Source of the DNA: a virus
Virus record (IMG/VR): IMGVR_UViG_3300042197_001058
Coordinates: 1 to 64,000 of that record
DNA: 64,000 nt
Strand: one strand, 5' to 3'
Shown here: positions 44,904 to 55,074 of the stretch, piece by piece
Layout of the letters: the number at the start of each line of letters is the position of its first letter
Position numbering within the stretch: position 1 is the stretch's first letter
The notes under the pieces: model-generated
Database searches by the model: none
Seen by the model: only the letters and a program-made list of their open reading frames with translations
What the model was told of the DNA's origin: nothing
Program-made: the position numbers and the translations under genes

Positions 44904-45908
44904 ATGCCAGCAGTTACATACAATTTTCTATTAGAGCAAGGATCAGATTTTGAAATTTTTTTTCAATACAATGATGCTAATAATAATCCTATAAATTTAA
45001 GTGATAAATGTGTTGTTTTGCAGTGGATTGATAGTGCAAAAACAAATAAACAAGTTTTTTCTACATCTGCTCTAGCCCAATATGATCTTCATGATTGGTC
45101 ATTAACAGCAGATAATAGAGGTAGAATTAGATTTAGAATATCCGCTAATTTAACACAAAACTATAATTTTGATACTGCCGTTTACGATTTAGATATTATT
45201 TCTCTAAATAATAAGCTTAGAAATGTTAGATTGTCTACTGGTACTATTACTTTAGTTAAAAGAAATCTGGCACTCGCATCCAGTTGTCCTGCTAGTTTAG
45301 ATCCTAATATAAATCTTGTCACTTTAACACCAACTCCTTCAGATAATCAAGTCACACCTACTGTATCAACTACTCCAGAAAACTCTGATTTATGTTTACC
45401 AGACGACTGTATAGATTTAGATGTATACTCGGTAGTTCACACAGGATCTTCTTTGGTATTACCAGACTTATGTTTGGTTAGTGGTAGTATAAATACCACA
45501 GACTCTAGGCCAATTGAAAATATAGAATTAGCTATAAATAAATTACAACATCAAAGTCCATCAGATTTAGTATTTGTTTTGGCTCCTCCATCAGGAGATA
45601 AAATACTGTTATCTGCTAATAGCAAAATTAAAAATTATAATAATAACTTTAGCTTTATGTTCTCAAATAAAGCAAATGATACAGACTATTTACATAATAC
45701 AACCAACGGAGGATTAATTAATATTTATGATAAAAAATCTGATATTAATTTTTCTAATGAAACATTATTGTCTAGCTTCGATCATTTATTTGGAGTGCCA
45801 GTAACAGGAACATGGAACTTGATTGTGAAAGATACTGATCCAATAGGATCTGGACTAATAGATTCTTGGAAATTAATTCTAACTCATTCACCAGCAGAAG
45901 ACTTATGA
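44904..45908 (+). CDS. virion protein with C-terminal P/Homo B domain, 334 aa
   Basis: N-terminal about 115 residues: beta-sandwich (LEQGSDFEIFFQYNDANNNP) like baseplate/upper-tail proteins. C-terminal about 150 residues: P-domain signature, LVFVLAPPSGDKILL, FGVPVTGTWNLIVKDTDP and GLIDSWKLILTH. P-domains normally accompany subtilisin-like proteases, and a protease of that class is at 30521; here the domain stands without one and may bind a partner or the cell surface. Confidence 0.72.
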   Translation: MPAVTYNFLLEQGSDFEIFFQYNDANNNPINLSDKCVVLQWIDSAKTNKQVFSTSALAQYDLHDWSLTADNRGRIRFRISANLTQNYNFDTAVYDLDIISLNNKLRNVRLSTGTITLVKRNLALASSCPASLDPNINLVTLTPTPSDNQVTPTVSTTPENSDLCLPDDCIDLDVYSVVHTGSSLVLPDLCLVSGSINTTDSRPIENIELAINKLQHQSPSDLVFVLAPPSGDKILLSANSKIKNYNNNFSFMFSNKANDTDYLHNTTNGGLINIYDKKSDINFSNETLLSSFDHLFGVPVTGTWNLIVKDTDPIGSGLIDSWKLILTHSPAEDL

Positions 45909-46099
45909 TTTTAACATCTATTATCAATCAGTATTTATTAGATATTAGACTACAAATGAAAGAGCTATTAGAGTACAATACTATATCTAATACAATTACA
46001 ATTAGAGATACACAATATGTTGATAATTATTCACTAACTTATACAGATAGTATCATGTCTCCCGAGCTTAACTCCGAAATAGTTACAATTAATGAGTAA
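45905..46099 (+). CDS. hypothetical virion-module protein, 64 aa
   Basis: ATGA overlap with the P-domain gene. Beta-rich tail (TITIRDTQYVDNYSLTYTD). Role unknown. Confidence 0.7.
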   Translation: MILTSIINQYLLDIRLQMKELLEYNTISNTITIRDTQYVDNYSLTYTDSIMSPELNSEIVTINE

Positions 46100-46628
46100 T
46101 ACATTTAACAACATTATCAGTCCTGAATTTAAACAATTATTTAACAATGCTATCGATGCATTGCTGCAAGATTCTGCTCTTACAAGAAGATGTAAATTAA
46201 GATATTCTAATCAGTTTAATACTACTTTATGTAATAATTGCGTATTTGACCCTATATCAAGATTGTCCGCCAACATATACAACGGTACCGGCCCCAATCC
46301 ATTCGCAGAAGGTTCTATATGTCCTGTATGTATGGGTATGGGATCATATAATATAGATCATGTAGAAGACGATGTTTATTTGGCTTGTATTTTTGATAGT
46401 AAATATTGGATAAATAAAGTAGCTAATATTAATCTTAACATACCTAACGGTATGGTGCAGACGCTATGTAAAATAGATTTATTATCTAAAATAAGAGCTG
46501 CTACCGATATAGTTATAGATACTTCTCTTGTAGACTCTGGAAACTATACCTATGAAAAAGCAGGAGATCCTGAACCAGTTGGTTTCGGAAATAATGGTTA
46601 TATTATTACTATGTGGAAAAGAAAATGA
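46092..46628 (+). CDS. virion-module protein with Cys motif, 178 aa
   Basis: CNNCVFD and CPVCMGMG (spaced by about 40 residues) form a likely zinc site. The position suggests a head-tail connector or stopper. No family match recognised. Confidence 0.65.
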   Translation: MSNTFNNIISPEFKQLFNNAIDALLQDSALTRRCKLRYSNQFNTTLCNNCVFDPISRLSANIYNGTGPNPFAEGSICPVCMGMGSYNIDHVEDDVYLACIFDSKYWINKVANINLNIPNGMVQTLCKIDLLSKIRAATDIVIDTSLVDSGNYTYEKAGDPEPVGFGNNGYIITMWKRK

Positions 46629-47266
46629 AATTCAGTCTTAATTTATTAGAGTCTGATGATCAAATAAAATCTATGATATTGAAATCTATCATAGACAAGC
46701 TTTCTATTGTTATTGATAAAAGTTTATCTCCTATTACCGAAGGTATAAAAAGCATAGTAAAAGAAGCTTTAAAACAAGAACCAGAATATGCCTCATTAAT
46801 TAGCGGTAAACTTAAAGCAGAATTAGGCATACCAGATTCTTCTGTAGTAGATCTTGTAGTTGATGCTTTAGTCAATACTATACAAGTAAGCAAGCAACCA
46901 TTGTCATCAAATAATAACGGGATTAAAGGAGGTTTTGTCATGACTATGATGAAATCTGATGATCTTGGAGGAGTAATATATGCTAATATCAGCTCAGTAG
47001 TTGATGCTAAAGGATATTCTTTACCTTGGTTAGAGTGGTTACTATTGCGTAGTAATACTCCTATAGTTAAGAATTATTCAGTAAAATACGGATCATCACC
47101 GTATTCTAGATCCGGAATGGCAATTATGGTACCGTCTAAAGATAGTTGGAGAGTACCTCCAGAGTTTGCAGGGTCGCAAAATGATAACTGGACTACTAGA
47201 GCAGTATCTACTATAGATAAGTCTATTTATAATCTCATACAAAATACTATAGAGAAATATTTATGA
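46625..47266 (+). CDS. probable tail-completion protein, 213 aa
   Basis: Helical N-terminus then a beta part with WLEWLLLRSNTPIV, SPYSRSGMAIMV and WRVPPEFAG. Similar proteins occupy the tail-completion slot in large phages. Start ATG 46625; GTG 46613 is an alternative. Confidence 0.6.
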   Translation: MKFSLNLLESDDQIKSMILKSIIDKLSIVIDKSLSPITEGIKSIVKEALKQEPEYASLISGKLKAELGIPDSSVVDLVVDALVNTIQVSKQPLSSNNNGIKGGFVMTMMKSDDLGGVIYANISSVVDAKGYSLPWLEWLLLRSNTPIVKNYSVKYGSSPYSRSGMAIMVPSKDSWRVPPEFAGSQNDNWTTRAVSTIDKSIYNLIQNTIEKYL

Positions 47267-48201
47267 GCAATCAATTTCAACATGTATCTAGTATAGGGTC
47301 TAAAGATAGAGTGTCTAGTCTGGAAGACAATATAAAAAGTTTTCTAGATTGGTCTTTCTTAAATATTGGAGGTTATGTTAATGTATCTATTCCTACTAGT
47401 GGTATTAATACCAGTAATAATTTTTCTGTGTTAAAACCCGTAAGCAATCCATCTGTACCATCTGGTAGAATATGGGAAGCTGTTAGAAAAGATTGGGTAT
47501 ACGAATCCGGCGTTAATTATAATGGTAGTTCACCAGCTATATTTTCCGGTGTCTATTTGAATAATACATTTTTACCAGCGCCTACCGGTAGTGGTAGTTA
47601 TGGCTATAGTATTAATTATCCATTAGGTAGAATTAATTTTAGCTTTAATGTAGCGCCATCTTCTACTGTAGTAGCTGCTTATTCTCATAAATATATTCAA
47701 ATATATAAATCTAGTGATGCTGCTTGGTGGAAAGAAGTACAGAAAGAAACCTACAATCCGGATAATTTTAAACAAACAAACGAATATAGTATTGCAGCCA
47801 ATCATAGGGTTCAATTACCAGCTATTGTAATAGAATTAATTCCTAGAACCATATTGTCTCCTTATGAGCTAGGAACTACAGAAAACATAGTAACTCAAGA
47901 TTTGTTATTACATATTTTTACGCAAAATGCTAATCAAAGAAATTCTATTATAGATACATTATTAGTACAAAAAGATAATACCTTTTGGCTATATGATACT
48001 AATCAAATAGTTAAAGCTAACAAAACAGAACTAAAAATTTCGGGAGAAATAAATCCTAGCGGAATTAATTATCCAGAAGCGGTTAGCTTATATAAAAATA
48101 ATTGGGTAATGATTAAAAATAGCACTATAGTAGAACTTAACACATTGAGTTCTTCTCTTTATAATGGTGTTGTAAGATGGTCCATGGAAATTTTACCCTA
48201 G
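47263..48201 (+). CDS. virion-module protein, 312 aa
   Basis: Beta-rich with YPLGRINFSFNVAPSSTVVAA, like neck or tail-connector beta sandwich proteins. Overlaps its neighbour by 4 bp. Not recognised. Confidence 0.65.
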   Translation: MSNQFQHVSSIGSKDRVSSLEDNIKSFLDWSFLNIGGYVNVSIPTSGINTSNNFSVLKPVSNPSVPSGRIWEAVRKDWVYESGVNYNGSSPAIFSGVYLNNTFLPAPTGSGSYGYSINYPLGRINFSFNVAPSSTVVAAYSHKYIQIYKSSDAAWWKEVQKETYNPDNFKQTNEYSIAANHRVQLPAIVIELIPRTILSPYELGTTENIVTQDLLLHIFTQNANQRNSIIDTLLVQKDNTFWLYDTNQIVKANKTELKISGEINPSGINYPEAVSLYKNNWVMIKNSTIVELNTLSSSLYNGVVRWSMEILP

Positions 48202-48210
48202 GAAATAATT

Positions 48211-48957
48211 ATGGTTAATACCAATTGTTCTCAATGTATGTTTGCTAATCAGGTTCTTGATGATAAAAAAATAGCAGGATGTCAAAGAGATATTATTAAA
48301 AAAATTATAGACCATAAAGATATTACTTTAGACTCTAGTAATTATAATACTATACATAATTATGCATGTAGATTTGGTTTCTCTAAAGAGATCTACGAAA
48401 AACATAAGGAAGAATTTGATAAAATTGACCTATTGTCTAAAATAGATAATAATGCTAAACTGCCCATCTATCTAATTATGGATTGTGTGCCAGAAGGACC
48501 GGATGTTGGCCTTATTATTGACCATTTGTCACAGTCTAATTTTCATCCCAAATTTATGTCTATGTTATTTAGAAATAAATCTAACCAAACGATAGACACT
48601 ATTTACGATAATATATCATCAAAAATACCAAATACAACCTGGAAAATACATAATTTCTTGGAAGATATGAGCCTAAATGATAGTATAGATCATGTATTGT
48701 CTACTAACTTATCTAAATCACAATGCTCATATCTTTTGGTGTATAAATCTTCAGATTACGAGCATTTAAATACAGACCTATTAAACATTAATGAATCAGT
48801 AGTACTACATCAAATGCCTCACATTGCTATGGTTAAAAATCTTGATAATTTATATGGTTTAACTATTAGTGTACAAAACTATATAGTAGCTAAATCTATA
48901 AACAATAATCTTTTAGATGCTATTCGCACAGAATCTGAGACACTACTAAGCTATTAA
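48211..48957 (+). CDS. unknown protein with GT-A-like pattern, 248 aa
   Basis: N-terminal CSQCMFANQ and CQRDI may bind metal. The second half (LPIYLIMDCVPEGPDVGLII, then LVYKSSDY) has an alternating pattern reminiscent of glycosyltransferase-like folds, without a visible DxD motif. Function unknown. Confidence 0.5.
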   Translation: MVNTNCSQCMFANQVLDDKKIAGCQRDIIKKIIDHKDITLDSSNYNTIHNYACRFGFSKEIYEKHKEEFDKIDLLSKIDNNAKLPIYLIMDCVPEGPDVGLIIDHLSQSNFHPKFMSMLFRNKSNQTIDTIYDNISSKIPNTTWKIHNFLEDMSLNDSIDHVLSTNLSKSQCSYLLVYKSSDYEHLNTDLLNINESVVLHQMPHIAMVKNLDNLYGLTISVQNYIVAKSINNNLLDAIRTESETLLSY

Positions 48958-49008
48958 ACAATTTTTGGTGTAGTATACTCTATACAATCCATAATATGGG
49001 AGCTAAAT

Positions 49009-50202
49009 ATGCCTAACAGTAGAATTTATTACGCCTCACAAACAGCACAACTAAGACCACAAACTGCCACGCCAACATCTTCGTCTGATATTTATAGTGG
49101 TTGGTATCAGCCTCTCGGTCTACAAAGCGTGTCTATGACAACAAACTTTGCTTTGGAGCCAGCATTCCAATTAGGCACCGTTGAACTGTATGATAATGTT
49201 GAGTCTATCCCAGAAGTAGAAGTAACTCTTAACAGAGTTATAGATACAACAGCACCCCTATATCTTATGTGTATGGGAGGCAAGGACGGAGTTGACGGAG
49301 CCGAAAATAAACAGTTAGTATCATTAGCAAATAATAGAGTAAATTTTAGACTTGGTATTTATGAAAGTGCTAATCAATTTATTTCTAATACTGCATCTCA
49401 GTATGTTGTTTGTAGTGGTATGTATTTATCTAGTTTTAACTATACTATTCCTATCGAAGGTAATGCTACAGAAGAAGTTACTCTTGTTGGTAACCATAAA
49501 ATATGGAATACTGGAGCTTTCTTAGGAGATTCCTCTTTTAATGTCGGGAATATTTTTAATCCAAGTACAACAGTAGGAGCAATTACTCCCACAACAGCTA
49601 GCGGAATTCTCAGAAAACAATACGTTGATATTGTAAATTCTACTTTACCTATTGGTCCGAGCGGCATTAGACAACCCGGCGGAGATAAAATGCCACACTT
49701 CCAGAACATTACTATTAGCGCATCTCTAGGAAGAGAAAGTATTAATCAACTAGGGCGTTTTGCTCCTTATTGTCGTTATACTAACTTTCCTATCGAAGTA
49801 ACATCAGAATTTGAAGTAATGTCAACAGATGGAGATGGTGTGGATGCTGATGACTTTCTTGGTCAATCATTCTGCAATGGTTCAAAAAGTAATCTAAAAC
49901 AGCATCCTATTAGGGTTGTAATTTGTGATGGAGATTCTACTACAGCATCTAATACTATGGCATTTGATCTTGGCTACAAAAATACTTTAACTTCTATCAA
50001 TCAGACAGGTGGGGATACTGGTGGTGGAAATGTTATGGTCACATATAGCTTTAGAAATTTCAATAATTTTACTATTCAAGCTAGCGGAACATACAAAGAC
50101 GGTCTCAATATTGCTAGTAATACTCTAAGTATGCAAAGCTTGCCCGAGTCTGCCCCAGTTGCACCAGCAGTATCTTATAACTATTTCAACACAGATCAAT
50201 AA
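49009..50202 (+). CDS. tail protein paralogue 1, 397 aa
   Basis: First of three homologous genes. Shared landmarks: NSRIYYASQ at the start, W(Y/V)QPxGxQS, TTNF, EVEVTLxRxIDxxAPLYxMC, GNATEEVTLVGN and TGGDTGGGNxxxTYSFRN at the end. They most likely form the tail tube or sheath; three diverged copies could build a mixed ring. Preceded by a GTAGTATACT-type sequence. Confidence 0.75.
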   Translation: MPNSRIYYASQTAQLRPQTATPTSSSDIYSGWYQPLGLQSVSMTTNFALEPAFQLGTVELYDNVESIPEVEVTLNRVIDTTAPLYLMCMGGKDGVDGAENKQLVSLANNRVNFRLGIYESANQFISNTASQYVVCSGMYLSSFNYTIPIEGNATEEVTLVGNHKIWNTGAFLGDSSFNVGNIFNPSTTVGAITPTTASGILRKQYVDIVNSTLPIGPSGIRQPGGDKMPHFQNITISASLGRESINQLGRFAPYCRYTNFPIEVTSEFEVMSTDGDGVDADDFLGQSFCNGSKSNLKQHPIRVVICDGDSTTASNTMAFDLGYKNTLTSINQTGGDTGGGNVMVTYSFRNFNNFTIQASGTYKDGLNIASNTLSMQSLPESAPVAPAVSYNYFNTDQ

Positions 50203-50217
50203 TTCTGGAGATTAATA

Positions 50218-51447
50218 ATGTCAGACAACAAAAGAATTTTTTATGCATCTCAGGGCATTCATTTACAACCAGTAACAACTGGTAACGCTCACGACTATAG
50301 ACAGCCAAGCGACTATATTGCATATGGTTCTTGGGTACAGCCAAGAGGATTACAAAGCGCTGGTATTACTACTAATTTTAATACAGAGCCTGTGTCTCAA
50401 TTAGGAACACTAAAAATTTATTCTCAAACAGAAACAGCTCCTGAAGTAGAAGTAACATTATCTAAACTTATTGATGGCACCGCTCCTTTATACTCTATTT
50501 GTACTGCTACTCCGGACGGATCAAATCTTAAAACTGTTAATAAAGATCTTATTGAAGCTGCAAATAGTATGGTTAATGTAAGATTTGCAGTATTCTCTGA
50601 TACAGAACCTTATGCTACCGGTGTTGCTGTTTATCATACGATGTGCAGCGGCATGTATCTATCTAGTATCGGATATAATTTTACAGTAGACGGTAATGCC
50701 ACAGAAGAGGTAACTCTTGTAGGTACTAATAAAACATGGCTTAAGGGAGGAAATGTTCCCGGTCAAGCATCAGATTTATTAACTGATGACAATGCTACTC
50801 CTTATGGTAGTGGTACTAGTTTCTTAGCTCGCAGACAGTATGTTGCTATAACAGGAGGAGATGTTGCAGCTCCGTCCAGAGATGCTGATGGTAAATTAGA
50901 TTCTCCTGCATCTATCAATTTCTGTGTTTTGCCAACAGGCACAAGAGGAGGTATTCCTATTGTGGGCGCTAGTGCTGCTGAGAAAAAACCTATTATTCAA
51001 AGTATTAGTATTAATGCTAGTTTGAATAGAGAAAATATTAACGAATTAGGATTTTTTGGACCATATTATAAATATACGGCACTTCCTGTTGAAGTTACGT
51101 CCGAATTCGAGATTATTTCAGTTAGTGGAGATCTAGTCGATGCTGATAGTTTCGACGAAGCCTCTGGTTGCACAACATCTTTTTCTAATTTAGATTACAA
51201 AGAAATTGTTATTAAAGTATGTGGAAGCACTGATTCTGATTCGCTAGTTATTGACCTTGGCAAAAAGAATAAGCTAACGTCAGTGAATTATACCGGAGGA
51301 GATACTGGTGGTGGTAATGTTACTACTACGTTCAGCTTCCAGACATTTAATAAACTTAATGTTATACCTCTTGGTTCATATGCAGACTTTACAGAGTTCT
51401 CTGATGCTAGTTCCATAGACTTGTCTTCACAAGCTACATTTACCTAA
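50218..51447 (+). CDS. tail protein paralogue 2, 409 aa
   Basis: Second tandem copy; KRIFYASQ, WVQPRGLQSAG and the YTGGDTGGGNVTTTFSFQ end are conserved. The centre carries an approximately 20-residue insertion (GDVAAPSRDADGK) relative to the others. Confidence 0.75.
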   Translation: MSDNKRIFYASQGIHLQPVTTGNAHDYRQPSDYIAYGSWVQPRGLQSAGITTNFNTEPVSQLGTLKIYSQTETAPEVEVTLSKLIDGTAPLYSICTATPDGSNLKTVNKDLIEAANSMVNVRFAVFSDTEPYATGVAVYHTMCSGMYLSSIGYNFTVDGNATEEVTLVGTNKTWLKGGNVPGQASDLLTDDNATPYGSGTSFLARRQYVAITGGDVAAPSRDADGKLDSPASINFCVLPTGTRGGIPIVGASAAEKKPIIQSISINASLNRENINELGFFGPYYKYTALPVEVTSEFEIISVSGDLVDADSFDEASGCTTSFSNLDYKEIVIKVCGSTDSDSLVIDLGKKNKLTSVNYTGGDTGGGNVTTTFSFQTFNKLNVIPLGSYADFTEFSDASSIDLSSQATFT

Positions 51448-51468
51448 TTAATTAACGGAGAAGTTTAC

Positions 51469-52569
51469 ATGGCTAATAATAATAGAATTTTTTACGGATC
51501 ACAGGTAGCACAAGTTAAGCCAGGAACTCCTGCTAGTAATGGTTCCATTTCTTATTATACTACTTGGTATCAGCCTCCAGGCGTACAAAGCGTTGGTATG
51601 ACTACTAACTTTGACACAGAACAAGCTTTTCAATTAGGAGCTATCGATCTATATAATATTTCAGAAAACTTACCAAACGTAGAAGTTACAATTAGTAAAC
51701 TAGTAGATGGCAGGGCTCCATTATATCTTATGTGCATGGGTGGAGTTTCTGGTGTTGCCGGAGCTAATCTTAGTAATGTATATTCTACAGCCGAACAACA
51801 GACTAAAGGTTTTGGCGGATTAGCTAACAATGTAGTGGATTTTAGACTAGGTATTTATGATGATACCAAAAGTACAACAGACGGCACTACTGATTCGTAT
51901 GTTTTGTGCGAAAGAATGTATGTATCTAATTTAAATTTTACATTCCCGATAGACGGCACAGCAACGGAAGAATTAACTCTTGTTGGTAACAGTAAAAAAT
52001 GGAGCATGAATGATAGCGGCATGGGTGCTATGACAGCATTCACCCAGACTGAATCATCAAAAACAGCACAAAAGTTAGCTCGTAGACAATTTGTAAATAT
52101 AGAGGGATCGGTTTTACCAACTGGTGTAGGAGGTATATATCCTAAAGCTAGTGGTGGTTTATATTTTCAAAATATTACAGTTAGTGCAAGTCTTGGTCGT
52201 GAAAGCATCAATGAACTAGGATCTTTTGCTCCTAGAACTCGCTATGTAACATTTCCAGTAGAAGTTACATCGGAGTTTGAGGTTATGGGCACCGTAGGAG
52301 ATCTAGTCACCGCCAAAGACTTTTTAGCAGAAAGCGGTTGTAATGTTAATTATAGTAACCTACGACCCTTGCCAATTAATATTAATGTATGTGGTAGTGG
52401 AAATGGTAGTCTCAATCTATACTTAGGTTCTGGTAACCAGCTAACTTCTGTTAATTATACAGGAGGAGATACGGGCGGAGGTAATGCTACTATTACTTAT
52501 AGTTTTAGAAACTATAATGATTTTTACATTAATGCTTCTGGTTCGTATGCTAACACATCGGCTCTGTAA
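51469..52569 (+). CDS. tail protein paralogue 3, 366 aa
   Basis: Third tandem copy; NRIFYGSQ, WYQPPGVQSVGMTTNF and TGGDTGGGNATITYSFRN are conserved. Each copy has its own ribosome site. Confidence 0.75.
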   Translation: MANNNRIFYGSQVAQVKPGTPASNGSISYYTTWYQPPGVQSVGMTTNFDTEQAFQLGAIDLYNISENLPNVEVTISKLVDGRAPLYLMCMGGVSGVAGANLSNVYSTAEQQTKGFGGLANNVVDFRLGIYDDTKSTTDGTTDSYVLCERMYVSNLNFTFPIDGTATEELTLVGNSKKWSMNDSGMGAMTAFTQTESSKTAQKLARRQFVNIEGSVLPTGVGGIYPKASGGLYFQNITVSASLGRESINELGSFAPRTRYVTFPVEVTSEFEVMGTVGDLVTAKDFLAESGCNVNYSNLRPLPININVCGSGNGSLNLYLGSGNQLTSVNYTGGDTGGGNATITYSFRNYNDFYINASGSYANTSAL

Positions 52570-52618
52570 TTAGATTAAGTACAAGATTATAAGATTTTAA
52601 TATAGGATTAGGACTAAT

Positions 52619-52795
52619 ATGGACGAATTATTTAGTGTTATAGGAAGACTGTATGTAGATATGTACAATACTCAAAAATACATAGAGTCTCTACAAAAAC
52701 AGGTTAAGGACAAGGATAACGAAATATCTTTACTAAAAACAAAGATAGTATCAGCCTCTAAGGATAATCAAATAGTTAATGAGCCACGAAATTGA
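52619..52795 (+). CDS. small coiled-coil protein, 58 aa
   Basis: Residues 20-42 form a coiled coil (KYIESLQKQVKDKDNEISLL). Overlaps the next gene by 17 bp in another frame. In the tail-chaperone region it may be a small assembly factor. Confidence 0.65.
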   Translation: MDELFSVIGRLYVDMYNTQKYIESLQKQVKDKDNEISLLKTKIVSASKDNQIVNEPRN

Positions 52796-53777
52796 ATCTA
52801 CTTTATATAGAATATTAACTGGTCGTTTGATTTTTTCATATGATGGTAAAGAATATTGTTTGACACAACCATCCAATCAAATCAAATATCAGTCAAGTAT
52901 ACTTTATAATAATATTATTAATGATGAAAAATATAATGAATGGATTAGAGAAGAAAATTTAGAAAGATATATGATATTTTTAGGAGTATGGGATAGGGAA
53001 ATGTCTAATTATCTTAATAAATCTAATAAACAAATAGAAGATCTTAAGGTTGCTCTTTATACTAATAGATATAATAGTAATCAGTCTAAACGTATCAGGA
53101 ATCAACTATCGAATATTAGAGATAGAGTTAATAATATTTATATGACACAACAAACATATAAAGCTCAAACTTTAGAAGGTTATGCTGATAGCGTAAGGAA
53201 TGAATTTATAGTATCTAATACTCTTTACTATAAAAAACGCAAAGTGTTTAAGTCTATAACTAATTCTTATACATTATTTAGCGCATTACTATTAGAAATT
53301 AATCAACAAACAATTAGCCCAATGTCATATAGGCAACTTGCTAGATCAGATCTATGGAGATCATATTGGACTATTAGTAAAGGAGATATATTCGAGGGAC
53401 CTGTTTCTGAATGGACAGATGAACAAAGATCGTTAGCTGGCTTTAGTAGTATGTATGACAGTGTTTTTAGTCATCCAGAAAAACCAGCAGATTCTGTTAT
53501 AGCAGATGATGATATGCTGGACGGATGGATGATTACTCAATCTAGAGCCAATGAGAAGAATAAGCAACAAGAAGAACTATTAAAATCTAATCCTAAGCTA
53601 GGTAAGGCTCAAGAAGTGTTCGTATTCACAGATAATGCGCAGTCAGCTTCTGAAATTATTGATATGAATTCTGGAGAAGCCATGGCCGCTATTAGAGAAA
53701 GATTTAGTAGTTTAGATAAACATAAAGAATTAAAACATAGTCAATTACCAGATATACATGAATCTTTACAGAAATAA
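52779..53777 (+). CDS. probable tail-assembly protein, 332 aa
   Basis: Mostly helical. The first 60 residues (RILTGRLIFSYDGKEYCL) resemble tail-assembly chaperones of large phages, and it lies between the tail and tape-measure genes where these occur. No clear slippery site seen. Confidence 0.6.
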   Translation: MSHEIESTLYRILTGRLIFSYDGKEYCLTQPSNQIKYQSSILYNNIINDEKYNEWIREENLERYMIFLGVWDREMSNYLNKSNKQIEDLKVALYTNRYNSNQSKRIRNQLSNIRDRVNNIYMTQQTYKAQTLEGYADSVRNEFIVSNTLYYKKRKVFKSITNSYTLFSALLLEINQQTISPMSYRQLARSDLWRSYWTISKGDIFEGPVSEWTDEQRSLAGFSSMYDSVFSHPEKPADSVIADDDMLDGWMITQSRANEKNKQQEELLKSNPKLGKAQEVFVFTDNAQSASEIIDMNSGEAMAAIRERFSSLDKHKELKHSQLPDIHESLQK

Positions 53778-53814
53778 ATTATTATCTATTATATAGAAAA
53801 GGCATGGGATCATA

Positions 53815-54099
53815 ATGCACTACAATAATCAACTTCTAGCTGAAATAGAAACAAAATTTAAAACAACTATGATTGGGGCATTAGCCAGATTTGAAGAGTC
53901 TTTTGGCCACTTATGGGAAGAGGAAGGTCCAGATCAACAAGAATATATTGATCTATGGGAATACACCCGTAACTCTATACTTAATAATGGCAATAGACAA
54001 ATGAGATCAGCATTGGATGAGTTATCTAAGATATTATTTAACCAATATAAAACCAAGTATACTTATAAGTTTAACAATAAGGACCAAGGAGAGAACTAA
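53815..54099 (+). CDS. helical protein of the tail-assembly region, 94 aa
   Basis: Helical, aromatic (FGHLWEEEGPDQQEYIDLWE). Abuts the next gene (shared base). Probable assembly factor. Confidence 0.65.
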   Translation: MHYNNQLLAEIETKFKTTMIGALARFEESFGHLWEEEGPDQQEYIDLWEYTRNSILNNGNRQMRSALDELSKILFNQYKTKYTYKFNNKDQGEN

Positions 54100-54998
54100 T
54101 GAAAACCAAAACGTTTAAGGCCACAGTTGATAATGTAGAAAGAGAATTTTTAGTTAAGACCCCATCACTAAACGATCAAAGAGAGGCCCAAAAGATCTAT
54201 AATCAGGCCTTTACGGATGCCGTAAAGAGTAAAAGCGTTGTTAGGGCTAAACTAGACGATCTACTACAAGATCAGGGGCTATGGAACGATGAAAAGCAAG
54301 CCAGATTCACCTCTCTGCAAAAGGATTTATTGGACGGCGAAAAAAGGCTCGCTAAGGGTGGTTTTAGTCTTAATGAAGCCAAAGACCTTGCTGTTAAAAT
54401 GAAGAGCATTCGAGACGAAATTCGAGATCTCATTAGTGTCAGAACTAGTTTAGATAATCATAGTGCAGAAGGTCAAGCTGATAATGCTAGATTTAATTAT
54501 TTAGTTAGTGTATGTGTGGTGTATAATGATACTAAACAGCCGTATTTTAATAATATGGAAGACTACCTAAACAGGTCATCTGATACGGTAGCTATATTGG
54601 GTGCTCAAAATTTGGCCAACATGCTATATGGATTGGATAATGACTATGAGTCGAATTTGCCAGAAAACAGATTTTTAAAGAAATATAAATTTGTTGATGA
54701 TAAACTGCGATTCGTAGATAAGAAGGGAAGATTAATTGACGTAGAGGGTAGACTTATAGATGAAAGCGGACGATTTATCGATGAGCATGGCAATTTTGTG
54801 GATAAGTATGGTAACAGAGTTAATGCCGAAGGGGATTATGTTGTTGAGCCAGAGCCCTTTTTAGATGAAAATGGAAATCCCGTTATCTTAGAAGAAGACA
54901 AAACCAATGACGTTAAACCACAAGAAAGTAAACCAGAGCCAGAAGATAAGCCAGTGGTCGCAGACGCTCCCGCTTCGCCTAATCCCTCAGTCTCTTAA
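54099..54998 (+). CDS. tail-assembly protein with C-terminal D-x-x-G repeats, 299 aa
   Basis: N-terminal about 200 residues helical. Residues about 207-250 are at least six tandem units of the type R-(F/L)-(V/I)-D-x-x-G (RLIDVEG, RLIDESG, RFIDEHG, NFVDKYG...). A Pro/Glu-rich tail follows. The repeats may form a short beta-solenoid or spacer. GC-richer codons than its neighbours. Confidence 0.7.
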   Translation: MKTKTFKATVDNVEREFLVKTPSLNDQREAQKIYNQAFTDAVKSKSVVRAKLDDLLQDQGLWNDEKQARFTSLQKDLLDGEKRLAKGGFSLNEAKDLAVKMKSIRDEIRDLISVRTSLDNHSAEGQADNARFNYLVSVCVVYNDTKQPYFNNMEDYLNRSSDTVAILGAQNLANMLYGLDNDYESNLPENRFLKKYKFVDDKLRFVDKKGRLIDVEGRLIDESGRFIDEHGNFVDKYGNRVNAEGDYVVEPEPFLDENGNPVILEEDKTNDVKPQESKPEPEDKPVVADAPASPNPSVS

Positions 54999-55031
54999 TA
55001 ACTTTTACTTGGTTGGATTATATAACAATAT

Positions 55032-55074
55032 TCCCAGTATAGATATAAGTTCTATGCTGGGAGTATTTTTTTTA
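55032..55074 (+). terminator. rho-independent terminator
   Basis: TCCCAGTATAGA/TTCTATGCTGGGA stem then TTTTTTTT, between the tail-assembly genes and the tape measure. Confidence 0.88.
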
